The translations under genes and the position numbers were made by a program. DNA of 64,000 nucleotides from Brachypodium distachyon (Eukaryota > Streptophyta > Magnoliopsida > Poales > Poaceae), in the NCBI RefSeq assembly GCF_000005505.3, contig NC_016134.3, forward strand, positions 35,774,150 through 35,838,149, written 5' to 3'. Below, piece after piece: positions 33,135-43,660 of this stretch (its first letter is position 1; each line of letters opens with the position of its first letter). The notes under the pieces were generated by a model, which did no database searches, was not told where the DNA came from, and was given only the letters and a program-made list of their open reading frames with translations.

Positions 33135-33588
33135 GTAAATTTTAGATAACCACAGTTTTTGGGGCAATTGTCTCACCATGCCCTAGTTTTTGCTAATTTG
33201 TCCGTAGAACGGCAGAACCACACATTTTCGGTCAGAATTTCAACTAGCTCAAAATACATGTTTAAGCCCATATGATAGGATTCCTGACTAGTGGGCCCCA
33301 CCTGTCAAGTGCCACGTCGGACCGGACGAACCCGACCTGACCTGGTAACCAGCATTTAACTCCCCTTGCCCCCCTTTTACTCTCGGTAACCCGCATTTTT
33401 TCGGGTCGGTCGTGGAACCTAACAGGAGGGGCCCACATGTAAGGAATCCCGTCAAACGAACGTAAACCTGTGTTTTGGGTTAGTTGAGACAGTTTGATCG
33501 AAAATGTGTGGTTCTGCGGGCACTTAGCAAAAAGTGTGGCTCGGTGAGCCGACTGTCTCAAAAACTGTAGTTCCTTAAAATTTGCTTT
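33135..33588. mobile_element. Inverted-repeat MITE, CACAAAACCACAC family, copy 2
   Basis: Arms of about 110 bases: TAGATAACCACAGTTTTTGG and GAACGGCAGAACCACACATT on the left; AATGTGTGGTTCTGCGGGC and CAAAAACTGTAGTTCCTTAA on the right. No coding capacity. It lies immediately before a second member at 33601. Confidence 0.72.
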
Positions 33589-33600
33589 ATTATTTACTGA

Positions 33601-34022
33601 GTAAATTCACATAACTACACATGTGGTGGCTAGGTTTAAGGGAACCACAATTGACAATAATTTTTTCACAGAACCTCCATTTTTGAGATAACTCTTCTCA
33701 AAAATCTAAATCTACCAATTTAGTGCTTTTTGGCAACGATTCTGACAGATGTACCCACATACATCTCTTAACGGGGTTTTTACTGGACTTGTACTCGACC
33801 TGTTCTTTATATCCTCCAGGTTTGGGGATTGGATAGGGTATTTTGCCACGTAGACACTTACATGTGAGCCACACACGTCGGAAACACCGACAAATCCATT
33901 AAACTGAAAGTTTGGGTTATTTGAGAAGTCATGCCTCAAGAGTTGTGATTCTGTGAGAAAATTAGCGTCAACTGTGGTTTCATGAAACCCTAGCTACAAA
34001 ATGTGTGATTTTGTGCAATTTA
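33601..34022. mobile_element. Inverted-repeat MITE, CACAAAACCACAC family, copy 3
   Basis: Starts GTAAATTCACATAACTACAC and ends with the inverse GTGTGATTTTGTGCAATTTA. The inner arms hold GAACCTCCATTTTTGAGATA and TGCCTCAAGAGTTGTGATTC. It directly follows copy 2. Confidence 0.7.
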
Positions 34023-34456
34023 TTCTTATTTATATGACCGAATCTTCTTTGTTTCATTCCTGCTGATTTGTACTACCTCCTTTCAAAATATAGGGTGTAT
34101 TTCTTTTATAAAGCTTTGACCAAAATTAGTCCATCAACACATGACTTATGTGATATGTACAAATCATAAGTACATGATTAATTTACATGACATCACTTGA
34201 GTTAAAGTGAAATAAACGAAGCAGGGATATAGATCTACCTAAGAAAGGGATTTAGGGGAAAACAATATGGACTGTGAAGTTTCCAAGTCTATTATCCTGT
34301 ATATACGACCACATATATGTGTCTGATTTGGTCAAGAGGTCCTTTGGTTAATTCAACACACACACATTCAGTTAACTGTAAGCGCGCGCTGTTATGATTA
34401 ATGAGACACTTGATCACCTTATTTTTCTGCTCTTATGACGGTGATCTGTGTGACAG
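34023..34456. other. Intergenic DNA with a Stowaway-like fragment
   Basis: At about 34075-34230 the sequence (TACCTCCTTTCAAAATATAG, then CTTTGACCAAAATTAG) resembles the left half of a longer Stowaway element without a clear right end. No gene seen. Confidence 0.4.
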
Positions 34457-34560
34457 GTTCACCGAATCCTGCACTAGATTTAAGCGATCTAATGCCTCCT
34501 CTTGTTCCATCTGATGGTAGCTCATCAGGAGAAGAGATGTCACAATGGCATACTAGCTAG
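34457..34560 (+). other. Possible orphan last exon
   Basis: After a plausible acceptor (TGTGTGACAG) an open frame of 33 codons runs to TAG: it starts SPNPALDLSDLMPPLVPSDG and ends SSSGEEMSQWHTS. Its composition (acidic, Ser/Pro-rich) is like the C-terminus of a plant protein. I find no partner exons upstream and do not recognise the sequence, so it is either a captured gene fragment or chance. Confidence 0.22.
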
Positions 34561-35274
34561 CTAGTTCAGCTATGAATACAGTCAAAGTAATTGCTGTATC
34601 CCATTGTGTTCAAGCATGGCTGAGGATTCCTTCGGCTAGAGTGGTGCCTTACAAGTTATAGTCCTATATTTGTTATGATTTTTTTAATTTAATAAAATTA
34701 TGTCTATGTTCTGCTAGATACAGAGGTCGGGAGGTTTTGGTCTTCCTTTTCGAAACTATAAGATCTTGCTCTCACCACGCAATTATAATGATCTACTGCT
34801 CTCTCTGCATTGTTAATCGAAGTCTAGCACCATTAAACCAGATTAGTCTGGCGCTAAGAAAAAGGCAAATCCAGCTGTATGCAGTACATACGGCAATATT
34901 CCCGTATGGACTTGTTTGGATAAAAAGGGAACCCACACACTCGTCAGATGGACAGCAGGACAGGAAACTTGGATTGATATCCCCAATAGTTCGAAGGTAC
35001 CGGATCAGCGCGGCTGGGTCATCTAATCCTCGGCTCAAACTGATAAACCAGTAGCGTGAATGAAATAACGCACTTACAATGAACATGTTGATAGTCAGGA
35101 CAACCTGAAACAGTACGAGAAGTGTTGATGCAGGAGGTTGAAAGAACAGAATGAGTATCTTATCTTGAAATAAATACTGAAACAGTGAAACTCTCGTAAA
35201 GATCAATACCTTGAATCCAACCAGGGTCCGACGGTTAACAAATTTGGTTTAGGTTTTGGCGGAAGAGGATGGAG
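34561..35274. other. Intergenic DNA with the first copy of a 62-bp direct repeat
   Basis: The repeat is at 34751-34812 and recurs at 35748-35809. Open frames at 34737-35206 have no domain and overlap on both strands; not called. Confidence 0.45.
34751..34812 (+). repeat. 62-bp direct repeat, copy 1
   Basis: Starts CGAAACTATAAGATCTTGCT and closely matches 35748-35809 in the same orientation, about 1 kb downstream, with only a few differences. Confidence 0.85.
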
Positions 35275-35720
35275 TTTTTTTTTTAAAAAAGGTGGTTGAA
35301 ACCTCCGACCTCTGCATAAAAAAGATGCACAGAACCACATTTTATTGATTTATTAACAAGCCCGACAAGATGAATACATAGATCGAAAACCACATACCAC
35401 CACCCAACATCGAAATCCGAAGGCTGCACTAGACACAACCGGATAGGCGAATCCACAACGTGTGCCGTCTGCTCACGTTCTAAAAACAACCGCCACCTTC
35501 TTCCACAAACCCATTTTCAGGATATAGATCAAAGCGTTGCATCATGCCAGACTTGGCATCGACGAGCAGGATCAAACATCTTCAGGCATCATGTGATCCA
35601 AAACAATGCCCCAAGAGGGAAAAGACGACGGAGTTTGGTGCAGAGATATGCTAGTATATCGAGTTGAATTTCGTAACGTGGGTCCTGATTGAGGTGTTGT
35701 CTTCGAGGACATCATCTTAC
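35275..35720 (-). mobile_element. LINE 3' UTR fragment
   Basis: A T run at 35275-35284 (a poly(A) tail on the minus strand) is followed by GGTTGAAACCTCCGACCTCT and GCATAAAAAAGATGCAC. These correspond to GGTCTCTGCATCGATCGATG next to the tail of the LINE at 59961. No ORF2 sequence is recognisable, so it is a strongly 5'-truncated copy; the far boundary is approximate. Confidence 0.5.
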
Positions 35721-35747
35721 AGATATAGCAGTAGATCATTATAATTA

Positions 35748-35809
35748 CGAAACTATAAGATTTTGCTCTCACCACGCAATTATAATGATCTGCTGCTCTC
35801 GCTGCATTA
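35748..35809 (+). repeat. 62-bp direct repeat, copy 2
   Basis: Second copy of the repeat at 34751-34812. The two copies bracket the LINE fragment. Confidence 0.85.
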
Positions 35810-36640
35810 TAATGATCAGGATCCACTGCTTATCCAAACAAAGAAGGCTAAACCACGAGGTTTTACCAACCCGCATACTCATTGTTGACACTGGTGTTAT
35901 CATCCACCCTTGCTACTAGCGGGCGTCTGCTCGCGCAAAGCATAGCGCTAAACCGGTTGGAACCCTTATCTAGTTGGTGGAGACCCTGCCGCCTCTGTTT
36001 ACCGTGCGGGCTTCATCTGGAGTTCTTATCTAGAGACGGCAAGGAGGAAGAAAGGGGGAGAGAGCGAGGGTTAGTAGTGGTTGTTGGGATGGCCGCCTCA
36101 GCCGCTGCTCTGATCCCGATAGCCATCCTGGAGACCTCGCCGCATTTGTTTCCCACGCGGGTTTCGCACGAGGCTTCGTTTGCTGCTCCGATTCCGATAG
36201 ACAGCCCGGAGAGACCTCGCCGCCTCTATTTGTCGCGCGTGTTTCGCCCAAAGGCTTAATCCGGTGACAAGGAGAAGGAATAAAGAGGAGAGGGCTAGTA
36301 GTGGTGGATGGGGTGGCCACCCGACCCGCTCGGGAGATTGTTCTTTGATGGCCTATGGAGAACGCTGATTTCTTCTAACAAGAAGTTCACGTAGGCGGGT
36401 TCCTGACGTCGCGTCAAGCGTATATGTTCATGCCAGTATTTGTCTTGTTTGTAACGGGTTCCTAGCTGCCAGAAATTGTAGCATTGGGGTACTGAAAGAC
36501 AGTGCACACACGGTTTCCTATTTTATTTTCACGACATAGCACAAACTAATTTTGTAACTAAAAAGACTTTCTATTAAGAATGTTTACGGTATTGATTATA
36601 TATATCGTGCAGATTGAGCTAAAAGAGTAATTTACGAAAA
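35810..36640. other. GC-rich tandem-repeat block
   Basis: Three related segments with (G)GAGACC-TCGCCGC and CGCGGGTTTCG-like cores lie at about 35980-36020, 36130-36173 and 36208-36256. The last two belong to a tandem unit of about 78 bp (GCTGCTCYGATYCCGATAG repeats at 36103 and 36181). Such GC-rich tandem blocks resemble a LINE 5' UTR or a degenerate gene leader. No protein is supported. Confidence 0.4.
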
Positions 36641-36644
36641 AAGA

Positions 36645-36912
36645 AACTGGCATGGTGACGCCAACTGTGTGTTTTGCTCTTACAATGAGACAATCAAACA
36701 CATGTTCTTTGACTGCCAGTTCGCTCGTTCTGTATGGTTTACCATTCAAGTGGCGTCTAATCTTCACCCGCAACATAGCATATCAAATATTTTGGTAATT
36801 GGCTTGACATAGGCAAGTAATTTTAGAGCTAAGATTTTGATGGGAGCGACCGTGCTTTGTTGGTCGATTTGGCTACGCAGGAACGGCATTATTTTTAATC
36901 GGAACCGATAAT
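36645..36912 (+). pseudogene. LINE zf-RVT domain fragment
   Basis: Plus-strand reading gives CVFCSYNETIKHMFFDCQFA then RSVWFTIQVASNLHPQHSI and ILMGATVLCWSIWLRRNGII. This is the zinc-binding region of plant LINE reverse transcriptases (CxxC...H...C) and the downstream CWSIW motif. A stop or frameshift separates the two halves. No LINE 3' tail is evident after it. Confidence 0.75.
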
Positions 36913-37709
36913 GAAGATCTTCATGGGTAGATTAATTGTGCCGGTGGGTGTGGCCGCGCTGGCGAGAGACGACGTAGCAGTAGTCCCATGGATAGATAAG
37001 ACAGACATATATGGATGCAGATAGACACACCAAAAAAAAGTTTTAAATTAAAGAGCAAGGAAACAACGAGGGATCGTCCCTGCAGGGGCTGCATAGTGCA
37101 ATGCCATGCTCGCGGCCTTGGAAACACCACAGGGAGTGGCGTTAAATATGCTAGTGCCACCTCGTCGACTGCTGCCTGCATTGACCTTTTCCTTTCTCCT
37201 CCTGGGCGGCTACGACGCAAGGAAAAGCTCAGGCAGCCAGGCCAGGGCATCTGCATGCATGCATGCACCACAATAATAAACAAAACACCTTTTTCTCTTT
37301 ATGGATCGATTTCATTTTCGCCTCCGGCCTCGATCGATCTCATATGCAAGCCATGACCTCATCACGGCCAAAAGTTGAGTTCTTCAGTTTCGGTCTTTGC
37401 GTTCATGTGAATGAATACCTGGCCCGGGTTTAGTTAACTAGTGTGGCTCCATTATTCTCTCCAGTATACCAGTGAGACATGAGGAGAATTGATCACAGAA
37501 CCTTTGTTTTTTCTCACTCAAGAATTGCAGTGAAATGTAGTTTACTCCATGGAGAAGGAACACATGGTTGCATAATTGGAAGTATATATATTTACCCAAC
37601 AAAAGTTGACCTGTGAAGGGTGGTCAAAAGAAGGATCAAGGTAGTCGCATGGAAAGATCAAACATGCAGAGGGAAGAGAGACATGATAAAAAAAAAAGTG
37701 GCAGAAGAA
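36913..37709. other. Intergenic DNA before the large CACTA element
   Basis: No gene structure. The open frames on the two strands at 36921-37356 overlap and lack domains. Confidence 0.45.
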
Positions 37710-37734
37710 CACTACTACAGAAAGGCTTATCAGT

Positions 37735-37876
37735 AACGGTTGAAAAATATCATCAGTAACAGTCGCTCGCGACTGTTACTGATGATTGTACCATCATCAG
37801 TAACGGTCGCTATATCATCAGTAACGGTCGCGTTGCCACATCAGTGTCGGTCGAGCGACCGACACTGATACATTTT
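37735..37876. repeat. Left subterminal repeats of the CACTA element
   Basis: At least five copies of (A)TCAGTAACGGTCG or its complement CGACCGACACTGAT. In Spm-type elements such motifs bind the accessory DNA-binding protein and help define transposition competence. Confidence 0.8.
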
Positions 37877-38137
37877 CGGTATTTAAAAAAATAATTAAAA
37901 TCACAGGAAATACACAGAATGTATATACAGCACAGCACATAAAAATACATATAAAGCCGCATTACATCACAACAAAGCACATCACATCATTTAAAGCATA
38001 CAAATGTATATAAAGCCGCATCATTTAAAGCATATAAAGAATACAAAAGTATCTCACTTCACGACATTGATTACAAAGTGTCAAAATTTCATAGAAGCAT
38101 ATAAAGAATACTAATGTATCTCATTTCAAGTTTGAAG

Positions 38138-38611
38138 CTATTTTTGTGGGTGAACCCTAAACACCACTTGTTCCACGCATTCGTAGAAGTCCCCACTAGG
38201 CTTGATGACCTCATTGTTGATGAGATGGGCGAACTCCCTTTGAATGTTATACACGACCCATTTAGGTCGGTGTCCCATTGTCATTCGGGGCCGCCAGTAC
38301 TCTTCCATCGCCGCGACTGACTCCTTCCACTCAGGCTTGAACATGCTGGCATTCTTCATAAGGATGTGACAACAGTAGTAGCCACAGAACACACTGTCGG
38401 GCGGCTGTTGCTGGCAAGGGAACCTGTGGTTGTGGTGAGGCTCGTCTTTATAGCCTTTACCAGCTAGTTTTCCCTTGGTCGGCACTTTCCAGGCAGTGTT
38501 AATGAGTGATTTGATGAGTTTCCAGAACCGGCCTCGAACACCCTTCTTCGGAAGTTGTGAATCGAAGTAGTACACCACGGACCAAGGAAAACAAATGAGT
38601 AGTGTCACCAA
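38138..38611 (-). pseudogene. Ulp1-like C48 cysteine protease, C-terminal segment
   Basis: 157 residues with SVVYYFDSQLP (catalytic Asp region, as in DxQ/DS motifs of C48 peptidases) and QQPPDSVFCGYYCC, where the Cys of FCGYY is the expected nucleophile. CACTA elements of grasses often carry such a protease next to the transposase (family knowledge). The N-terminal part with the catalytic His lies beyond 38611 and is split by stops or introns. Not a host SUMO protease, because it sits between the TIRs. Confidence 0.7.
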
Positions 38612-38699
38612 ATGGTTTCTGTTTTCAAAAAAAACAAACTTTAGTATCTAAGGGTGTATAAGAAAAGACTGAATTAGAAAAAACAAACAGTTCCATATA

Positions 38700-39211
38700 T
38701 AAAATTGAACTTATCCCAAATTAAGGAAGAAGAGGATAAAGTCGTGGTCCGCGTATTTCTCGAGACATGCCACCAAGTATTTAGATGCCAGGATTCTTGT
38801 GTGATCCTTTTCTGACTGAAGACCGATGTCACCGTAGTTAAACACCGCAGGGTCTAGAATGGCTACTTTTTTGACCTCCATTCGCCGTAGTTCCCTTATT
38901 TGGTAGGCAGACTACAGCCTTAAGAGGTTGATATCAAGCTTTTGACGGTTGAAGAGGTGGAACAGTTCGTTGAACTCCACACCAAAGGTGATAGGACGTT
39001 CCTGAATGTTTCCGGTTTCTTGGTCAAAGAAGCCATAGTCTTTTGGGATTCGAACATTGATTTGCTGGGCATGCTGTTGAGAACCAGCTGATGCTTGTAT
39101 GTAGAACTGATGAAGCTTTTGCATCTCTCTAGACACCGCACGCAAGGAATCTTCGGTGACCATTGGTCTTCCAGGATAGTAAATAAGCACCCGGTCAAAC
39201 TCCCTAGCCAC
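38700..39211 (-). pseudogene. Upstream exons of the transposon Ulp1-like gene
   Basis: Minus-strand readings include MAREFDRVLIYYPGRPMVTE and then LRAVSREMQKLHQFYIQASA (to 38912), and further down VAILDPAVFNYGDIGLQSEK and HTRILASKYLVACLEKYADH. These resemble the linker and N-terminal region that precede the C48 domain in plant CACTA proteins. The exon borders cannot be fixed. Confidence 0.5.
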
Positions 39212-39283
39212 GAAATAGGATCCGTCTTCGAATCTCTGGCCTTGACGGGGGTTCTTTATGAGAATGTCAGGCCTATTGTCCTC

Positions 39284-39930
39284 TCAGACTCCAGTTATGT
39301 CAGGCACATAGTGCATCTCATCTTGAGTGACATTGGAGGACTCCTTGATGATCTTGCCGCCACGCCCCCTCTTTTTATGCCTCCTCTTATTGTCCCATGC
39401 CTTCTGCTTCTCTGCCTTGTACTTATCATTGATCTTGCGGCCACCCATGGACTCAGCGACACCCAAGAGAGAGAAGGTAGGAGGGACGCTTCCAGCCTGT
39501 GCCGACCCTGTGGTCTGGCTATCTTTGAATTGTGGAGGCACCGACATTGCCCGCTCTTCATCTCCGCCGGCATCGACAGGAGGAAGTATCCTAGGGGAAA
39601 GGCCGAGCGGCGATTGAGAAGTAACTTTGTGGGTGGAGGGAGATGGAATCATGGAGGGTCGGCGCTGGTTGTAGAGAGATACCAAGCTCCTAGGCCACAT
39701 AATGCGGTAATTTGGACAACCGCCTAGGATATCCACGCCTTCCTCCAGAGGTAGCGGGATAGCATAATCACGATGCTCTTTGACGACGGAGTCCACCGTC
39801 ACACTCACCTGTGCGTCGTTCATAAGAATGTCATGCACCAGTGGCAGTGATTGTCTGGGCATCAGGCGGCCAATGGCGCCTACAGGCTTCCCAGGCTTGT
39901 CTACGTGGATACGACACTTCACCGGTGCCT
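39284..39930 (-). pseudogene. DUF8039-like transposon protein exon
   Basis: The segment starts APVKCRIHVDKPGKPVGAIG and RLMPRQSLPLVHDILMNDAQ and ends VDILGGCPNYRIMWPRSLVS, a recurrent domain of grass CACTA accessory proteins. It is followed by a Ser/Pro linker and a Lys/Arg-rich stretch (KAEKQKAWDNKRRHKKRGRG). In intact elements this belongs to the long protein ending in the Ulp1 domain. Its 5' neighbour is a truncated TNP2 reading frame. Confidence 0.6.
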
Positions 39931-40246
39931 GCGCGTAACAAGAAGAAGGCATATGTGTGTAAGATCTTTATTCATGAAGGTAAGGAGTGAAAAAGAGTTT
40001 GTAAAATATGCTTACAAGGATGTTGTCGCTCGGACCCGGATCGTTATCCCGGATGCCCTCGCTTGGGTCCGGTTGGCTACCGGGGGGGTTGTCCATGCTA
40101 GGAGCCGGGCTGTAACATGGGGTGTAGGTGTTTTCGTCGTCCATATGTGTGTCGAGGCGGCGCTGCTCTTCAGCGGGGTGCTCTTTCACGGGGGAAGAGG
40201 AGGAAGGAGGTTCCTCAAACTTTCCACTCCTCCCCCGAGTATGGCG

Positions 40247-42286
40247 TCAAGGGCGAGGTGGTCTTTGGCCAATGCCGACACCAAATGATGGACGGCACCG
40301 CGTGTAGGTGTCTTCGTCTTTGTATAGGTTGTAACATGCAAGACGACACTGCGTGGTCACCGTCACGAAACCATTCTTGTCGGCTGCCGACACTTGATCT
40401 TTGCCCCACAACTCTTTTCTGATAGACATGAGTTCCAGGTCCTTCCGTGCATTGGGTCCATCTTTCGTCTTGTTTGGAATGTTCATCAGCAACCCCAGCA
40501 CGATGTCGCATACATTTTTCTCCACGTGCATGACATCTATGCTGTGGCGGCATTCTAAATGTGCCCAGTACTCCAGGTCCCAGAATACGGACCTCTTTTT
40601 CCACACGACGCCTTCAGGTTCCTTATATTTCTTCGCAGCAATCTTTCCGGTGACAACCTCAAGATCGTTTACAATTTCGAGGATTTGCATACCAGACTTC
40701 TCCTTCGGCGCTGTCCCGTGCTCCGTCTTCCCATTGAACCTTTCCTTGTCATCCCTCCAAGGGTCTTTAGCATCCAACCATTTTCGGTGGCCCATGTAAA
40801 CAATTTTGGATGAAGCGGGCAACTTCTCTGATGTCGTGTTTTCCCTGCACTTTGTACAGGCCTTGTAGCCATGTGTCACCTGGCATGAAGTATTTCCATT
40901 CGCGGGGTAGTCATGCACGCAGGTCAGAAGCGCTGCTCTCATCCTGAAGTACTCCCTCCTGTTTGCGTCCCAAACCACTATGCCAGGGTTCCAAAGCTGC
41001 TTCAGCTCATCCTTCACTAGCTGCAGATACACATTTAGGTCAGCTCCCGGCTGCTTTGGACCCTGTATGAGCATGCACATGTGGATGTACTTTCTCTTCA
41101 TGATTAACCATGGAGGAAGGTTGTAGACAAACAAGATCACTGGCCATGTGCTGTGTTTGTTGTTCATGTTTCCGAAAGGATTTATCCCGTCAGTGCTGAG
41201 ACCGAGCCTCAGGTTTCTGGGCTCTGCCCCGAAATCAGAAAATGCTGCGTCGAAGTCTCTCCACTGAGTCCCATCGGCAGGGTGTCTTAGGACCCCAGCT
41301 TCCTCCACACGGTAGTGCCCGTTAAGATCGAATGCAGCCTGCGCCGGATCGTGATGGACGAGATACCTCGTGTCCTTAACGTTCTGCATCCAACGCTCAA
41401 CTCGGCCACCTGCCGTAAGATACCAGACAGTTTTTGCTGGCCTGCCCTTCATCACTTCTTCCTCATCGTCTTCGCCAGCTCTGGCGTTTTTCTTCTTGTA
41501 TCTCGATGCACCGCATATGTGGCACCTCTCATGGTTCTCGTACTCTCCAATGTGTACCATGCAGTCGTTTGGACATGAATGATGTTTCAGGCAATCTAAT
41601 CCAAGCGGGTATGTAATTTTCTTCGCCTCGTATGTGGTCTTGGGAAACTTGTTTGGCTGTGGAAAAACCGAAGTAAGGTAACTCAACAAGTCCGTGAAGC
41701 CCGTGTCTGACCAGCATGATGCGGCCTTCAGCCTCAAAAGTTCGAACGTCACTTCGAGCACGTTGTTTTCTTCGCTAGCTCCATTATACAAAGGTGTGTT
41801 TGCGTCCTCCAACAATTTTTTGAACTGAGCAGACTCTGCCTCATCTTCAGGGTCCTCCAGCTGCTCCCGTAGGTACGGGTCATCTAGCATTTCGGCAATC
41901 CTGCCACGTGGAGCTCCTTCACCTTCCGCATTAGCCTCCTCATCGACCCTTGTTTCCTCCTTGAAATCATTCGCCAGATCATACCGCAGGACATCATCAT
42001 CTTCACTACCACTACCGACATCAACCGCATCCTCTCCGTGACAAGTCCAGCGAGAATAACCTTCCACAAAACCCGATGCCAGCACGTGCATCTGAACATC
42101 TTCAGGCTTCATCATGCATGTGTTTCCACATTTGCGACATGGACAACGCATCATCACAAGTCCTTTTCGTTCCATATCACCTTTCGCGACTCCAAAAAAG
42201 ACCGTCCATTCGGTTATCCAACGAGCATTGATTCTTTCCTTGGAGTACATCCCAAGAACGGTCCTTCGATCTGCAACACAATACAC
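40247..42286 (-). pseudogene. TNP2-type CACTA transposase, truncated
   Basis: An open frame of 679 codons. The N-terminal transposase-associated domain (residues about 10-90) has GLVMMRCPCRKCGNTC and HVLASGFVEGYSRWTCHGE. The TNP2/Transposase_21 core carries CHICGASRYKKK, LRLGLSTDGINPFGNMNNKH, PVILFVYNLPPWLIMKRKY and MHVEKNVCDIVLGLLMNIPN. A splice acceptor-like TTGCAG precedes DRRTVLGMY, so the first residues of the frame are probably intron. It stops soon after CRLACYNLYKDEDTY, whereas full transposases continue into a DUF4218 region; that part is gone, so the element is probably non-autonomous. It acts in the nucleus on the terminal repeats. Confidence 0.88.
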
Positions 42287-42389
42287 AAGAAAACATACAA
42301 AGCAAAATAGTTAGCCTAATCATTGACAAGGAGATTAAGGTGTTAATTAACCGGAACTAACTAAAAATTTGAAATTAGAGACATTCAGA

Positions 42390-42850
42390 GAGAAATTGGA
42401 GGCCGGTGAGAAAGATCGGGAGGGAGAGAGAGCTCACAAGGGAGAGGGAAGCTTCGGGGGACGACGACGAGGCCGCATTTTGGCCGGCGGCCGGAGCTCA
42501 AAAATTTGAAATTGGGGAATTTCGGAGAGAAATTGGAGGCCGGCGAGATAGATCGGGAGGGAGAGATAGATCGGGAGGGAGAGGGAAGCTTCGGGGTCGA
42601 AGATCGGAGCTCGCCGGCCGCCGGAGCTCCAAAAATGGAGCTCGGCGGCCATGGCCGCCCGCCGGCCATGGAGACGGCGGCCGCCGGCGTGGGGGGGGGG
42701 AGAGAGGAGGAAGGTAGAGGAAGGAGGGGCTACCTGGGGGGCTCGCCGGCGGCCATGGCGCCGTCGGGTAGCGCTTCGCCATCGCCGGAGAAGAAGGGGC
42801 CGCAGCTGGTCCGTTACGACGCGCAGCGCGACCAGCTGCGGCTCTGTTCT
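42390..42850. other. GA- and GC-rich leader region of the CACTA element
   Basis: Purine-rich GGGAGAGAGA and GCCGGCGGCC blocks. An inner repeat of about 120 bp (AATTTGAAATT...GAGAGAAATTGGAGGCCGG) appears at 42366-42408 and again at 42503-42545. Open frames on both strands are low-complexity. Probably the promoter or 5' UTR side of the transposon gene. Confidence 0.5.
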
Positions 42851-42867
42851 TCATATTTAAACCGCGA

Positions 42868-43165
42868 TACTCATCAGTGGCGGTCGAGAATTGGGCGGCT
42901 GTTACTGATAATAGGGGTACATCAGTAACGGTCGAGTTAGGGCGACCTTTACTGATGCGTGATTCATCAGTGGCAGTCGTCTCTTAACCGACCGCCACTA
43001 ATGTATCTCGCGAGGTATGATGGTTCATCAGTGGCGGTCGCCTCGCGCGACCGCCACTGATGTATGGCTGGGCGGGGACGGGTAGACGCCGCTCTGTTCA
43101 TCAGTAACGGTCGCGACCGCGACCAACACTGATGTTGTTCATCAGTAACGGTCGCATCGGACCCG
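42868..43165. repeat. Right subterminal repeats of the CACTA element
   Basis: About eight copies of CATCAGTAACGGTCG or CATCAGTGGCGGTCG plus inverted CGACCGCCACTGATG, some forming perfect hairpins (for example around 43027-43063). Confidence 0.85.
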
Positions 43166-43206
43166 TTACTGACGTGCCGTTGAATGTAGACCGTTTTGTT
43201 GTAGTG

Positions 43207-43577
43207 TTGTGCGAATTGAATGCATTCCCAGCAAAAAAGAAAACAAGGACATAAATGCATGCCCTCCACTACTGCACATGTGAAGGGACTTAGTGGTGGC
43301 TAGGCTAGACAGAGACATGATCGATCATTCATCTTCATCAGCATGCATGCCTGTCTCTCTCTCCTCTATTTACTCTCCAGTCTTCTTCACGCTGTAAAGA
43401 TCGATGAGAGATCGAGCAGAAGGATGGATCCTGTGTTACTCTTATAGTCTTATGCATCATCAATTGCACACAATCGACACCCAGCTAAAATGTTATAATA
43501 ATTCAGAGATATTTTCTAGATAGTTTGTAACCTTTCATGTCGTGCTGAATGCTGTAAAAATTCTGTTCAAAACTGTA
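43207..43577. other. Unassigned intergenic DNA
   Basis: No gene or element ends recognised. Confidence 0.5.
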
Positions 43578-43660
43578 CTCCCTCCGTTGCTAAATTCTTG
43601 TCGTTGTTTCAGTACAAATTTGAACTAAAACAATGACAAGAATTTAGCAAACTGAGGGAG
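43578..43660. mobile_element. Stowaway-type MITE
   Basis: CTCCCTCCGTTGCTAAATTC and GAATTTAGCAAACTGAGGGAG as inverted ends around TTGTCGTTGTTTCAGTAC and AACAATGACAAG, with TA on both sides. 83 bp, almost a perfect palindrome. Confidence 0.92.

Larger units (their letters stand above)
37710..43206 (-). mobile_element. CACTA (En/Spm) transposon with coding remnants, 5.5 kb
   Basis: Ends are CACTACTACAGAAAGGC at the left and the complement CACTACAACAAAACGG at the right. Next to each end are clusters of ATCAGTAACGGTCG and ATCAGTGGCGGTCG, alternating in orientation. Genes lie on the minus strand: TNP2 transposase, a DUF8039-like exon, and Ulp1-like protease exons. The TIR and the first 60 bases resemble the element at 17267. 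The flanking trinucleotides (GAA left, TTG right) do not match, so the target duplication is lost or one end arose by recombination. Confidence 0.9.

Noticed and set aside
38138..38611. Treating the Ulp1-like segment as a host SUMO protease gene
   Set aside because: It lies between CACTA termini on the same strand as TNP2 and lacks a complete catalytic domain.
39095..39727. 210-codon plus-strand frame in the CACTA element
   Set aside because: Antisense shadow of the DUF8039-like minus-strand exon.
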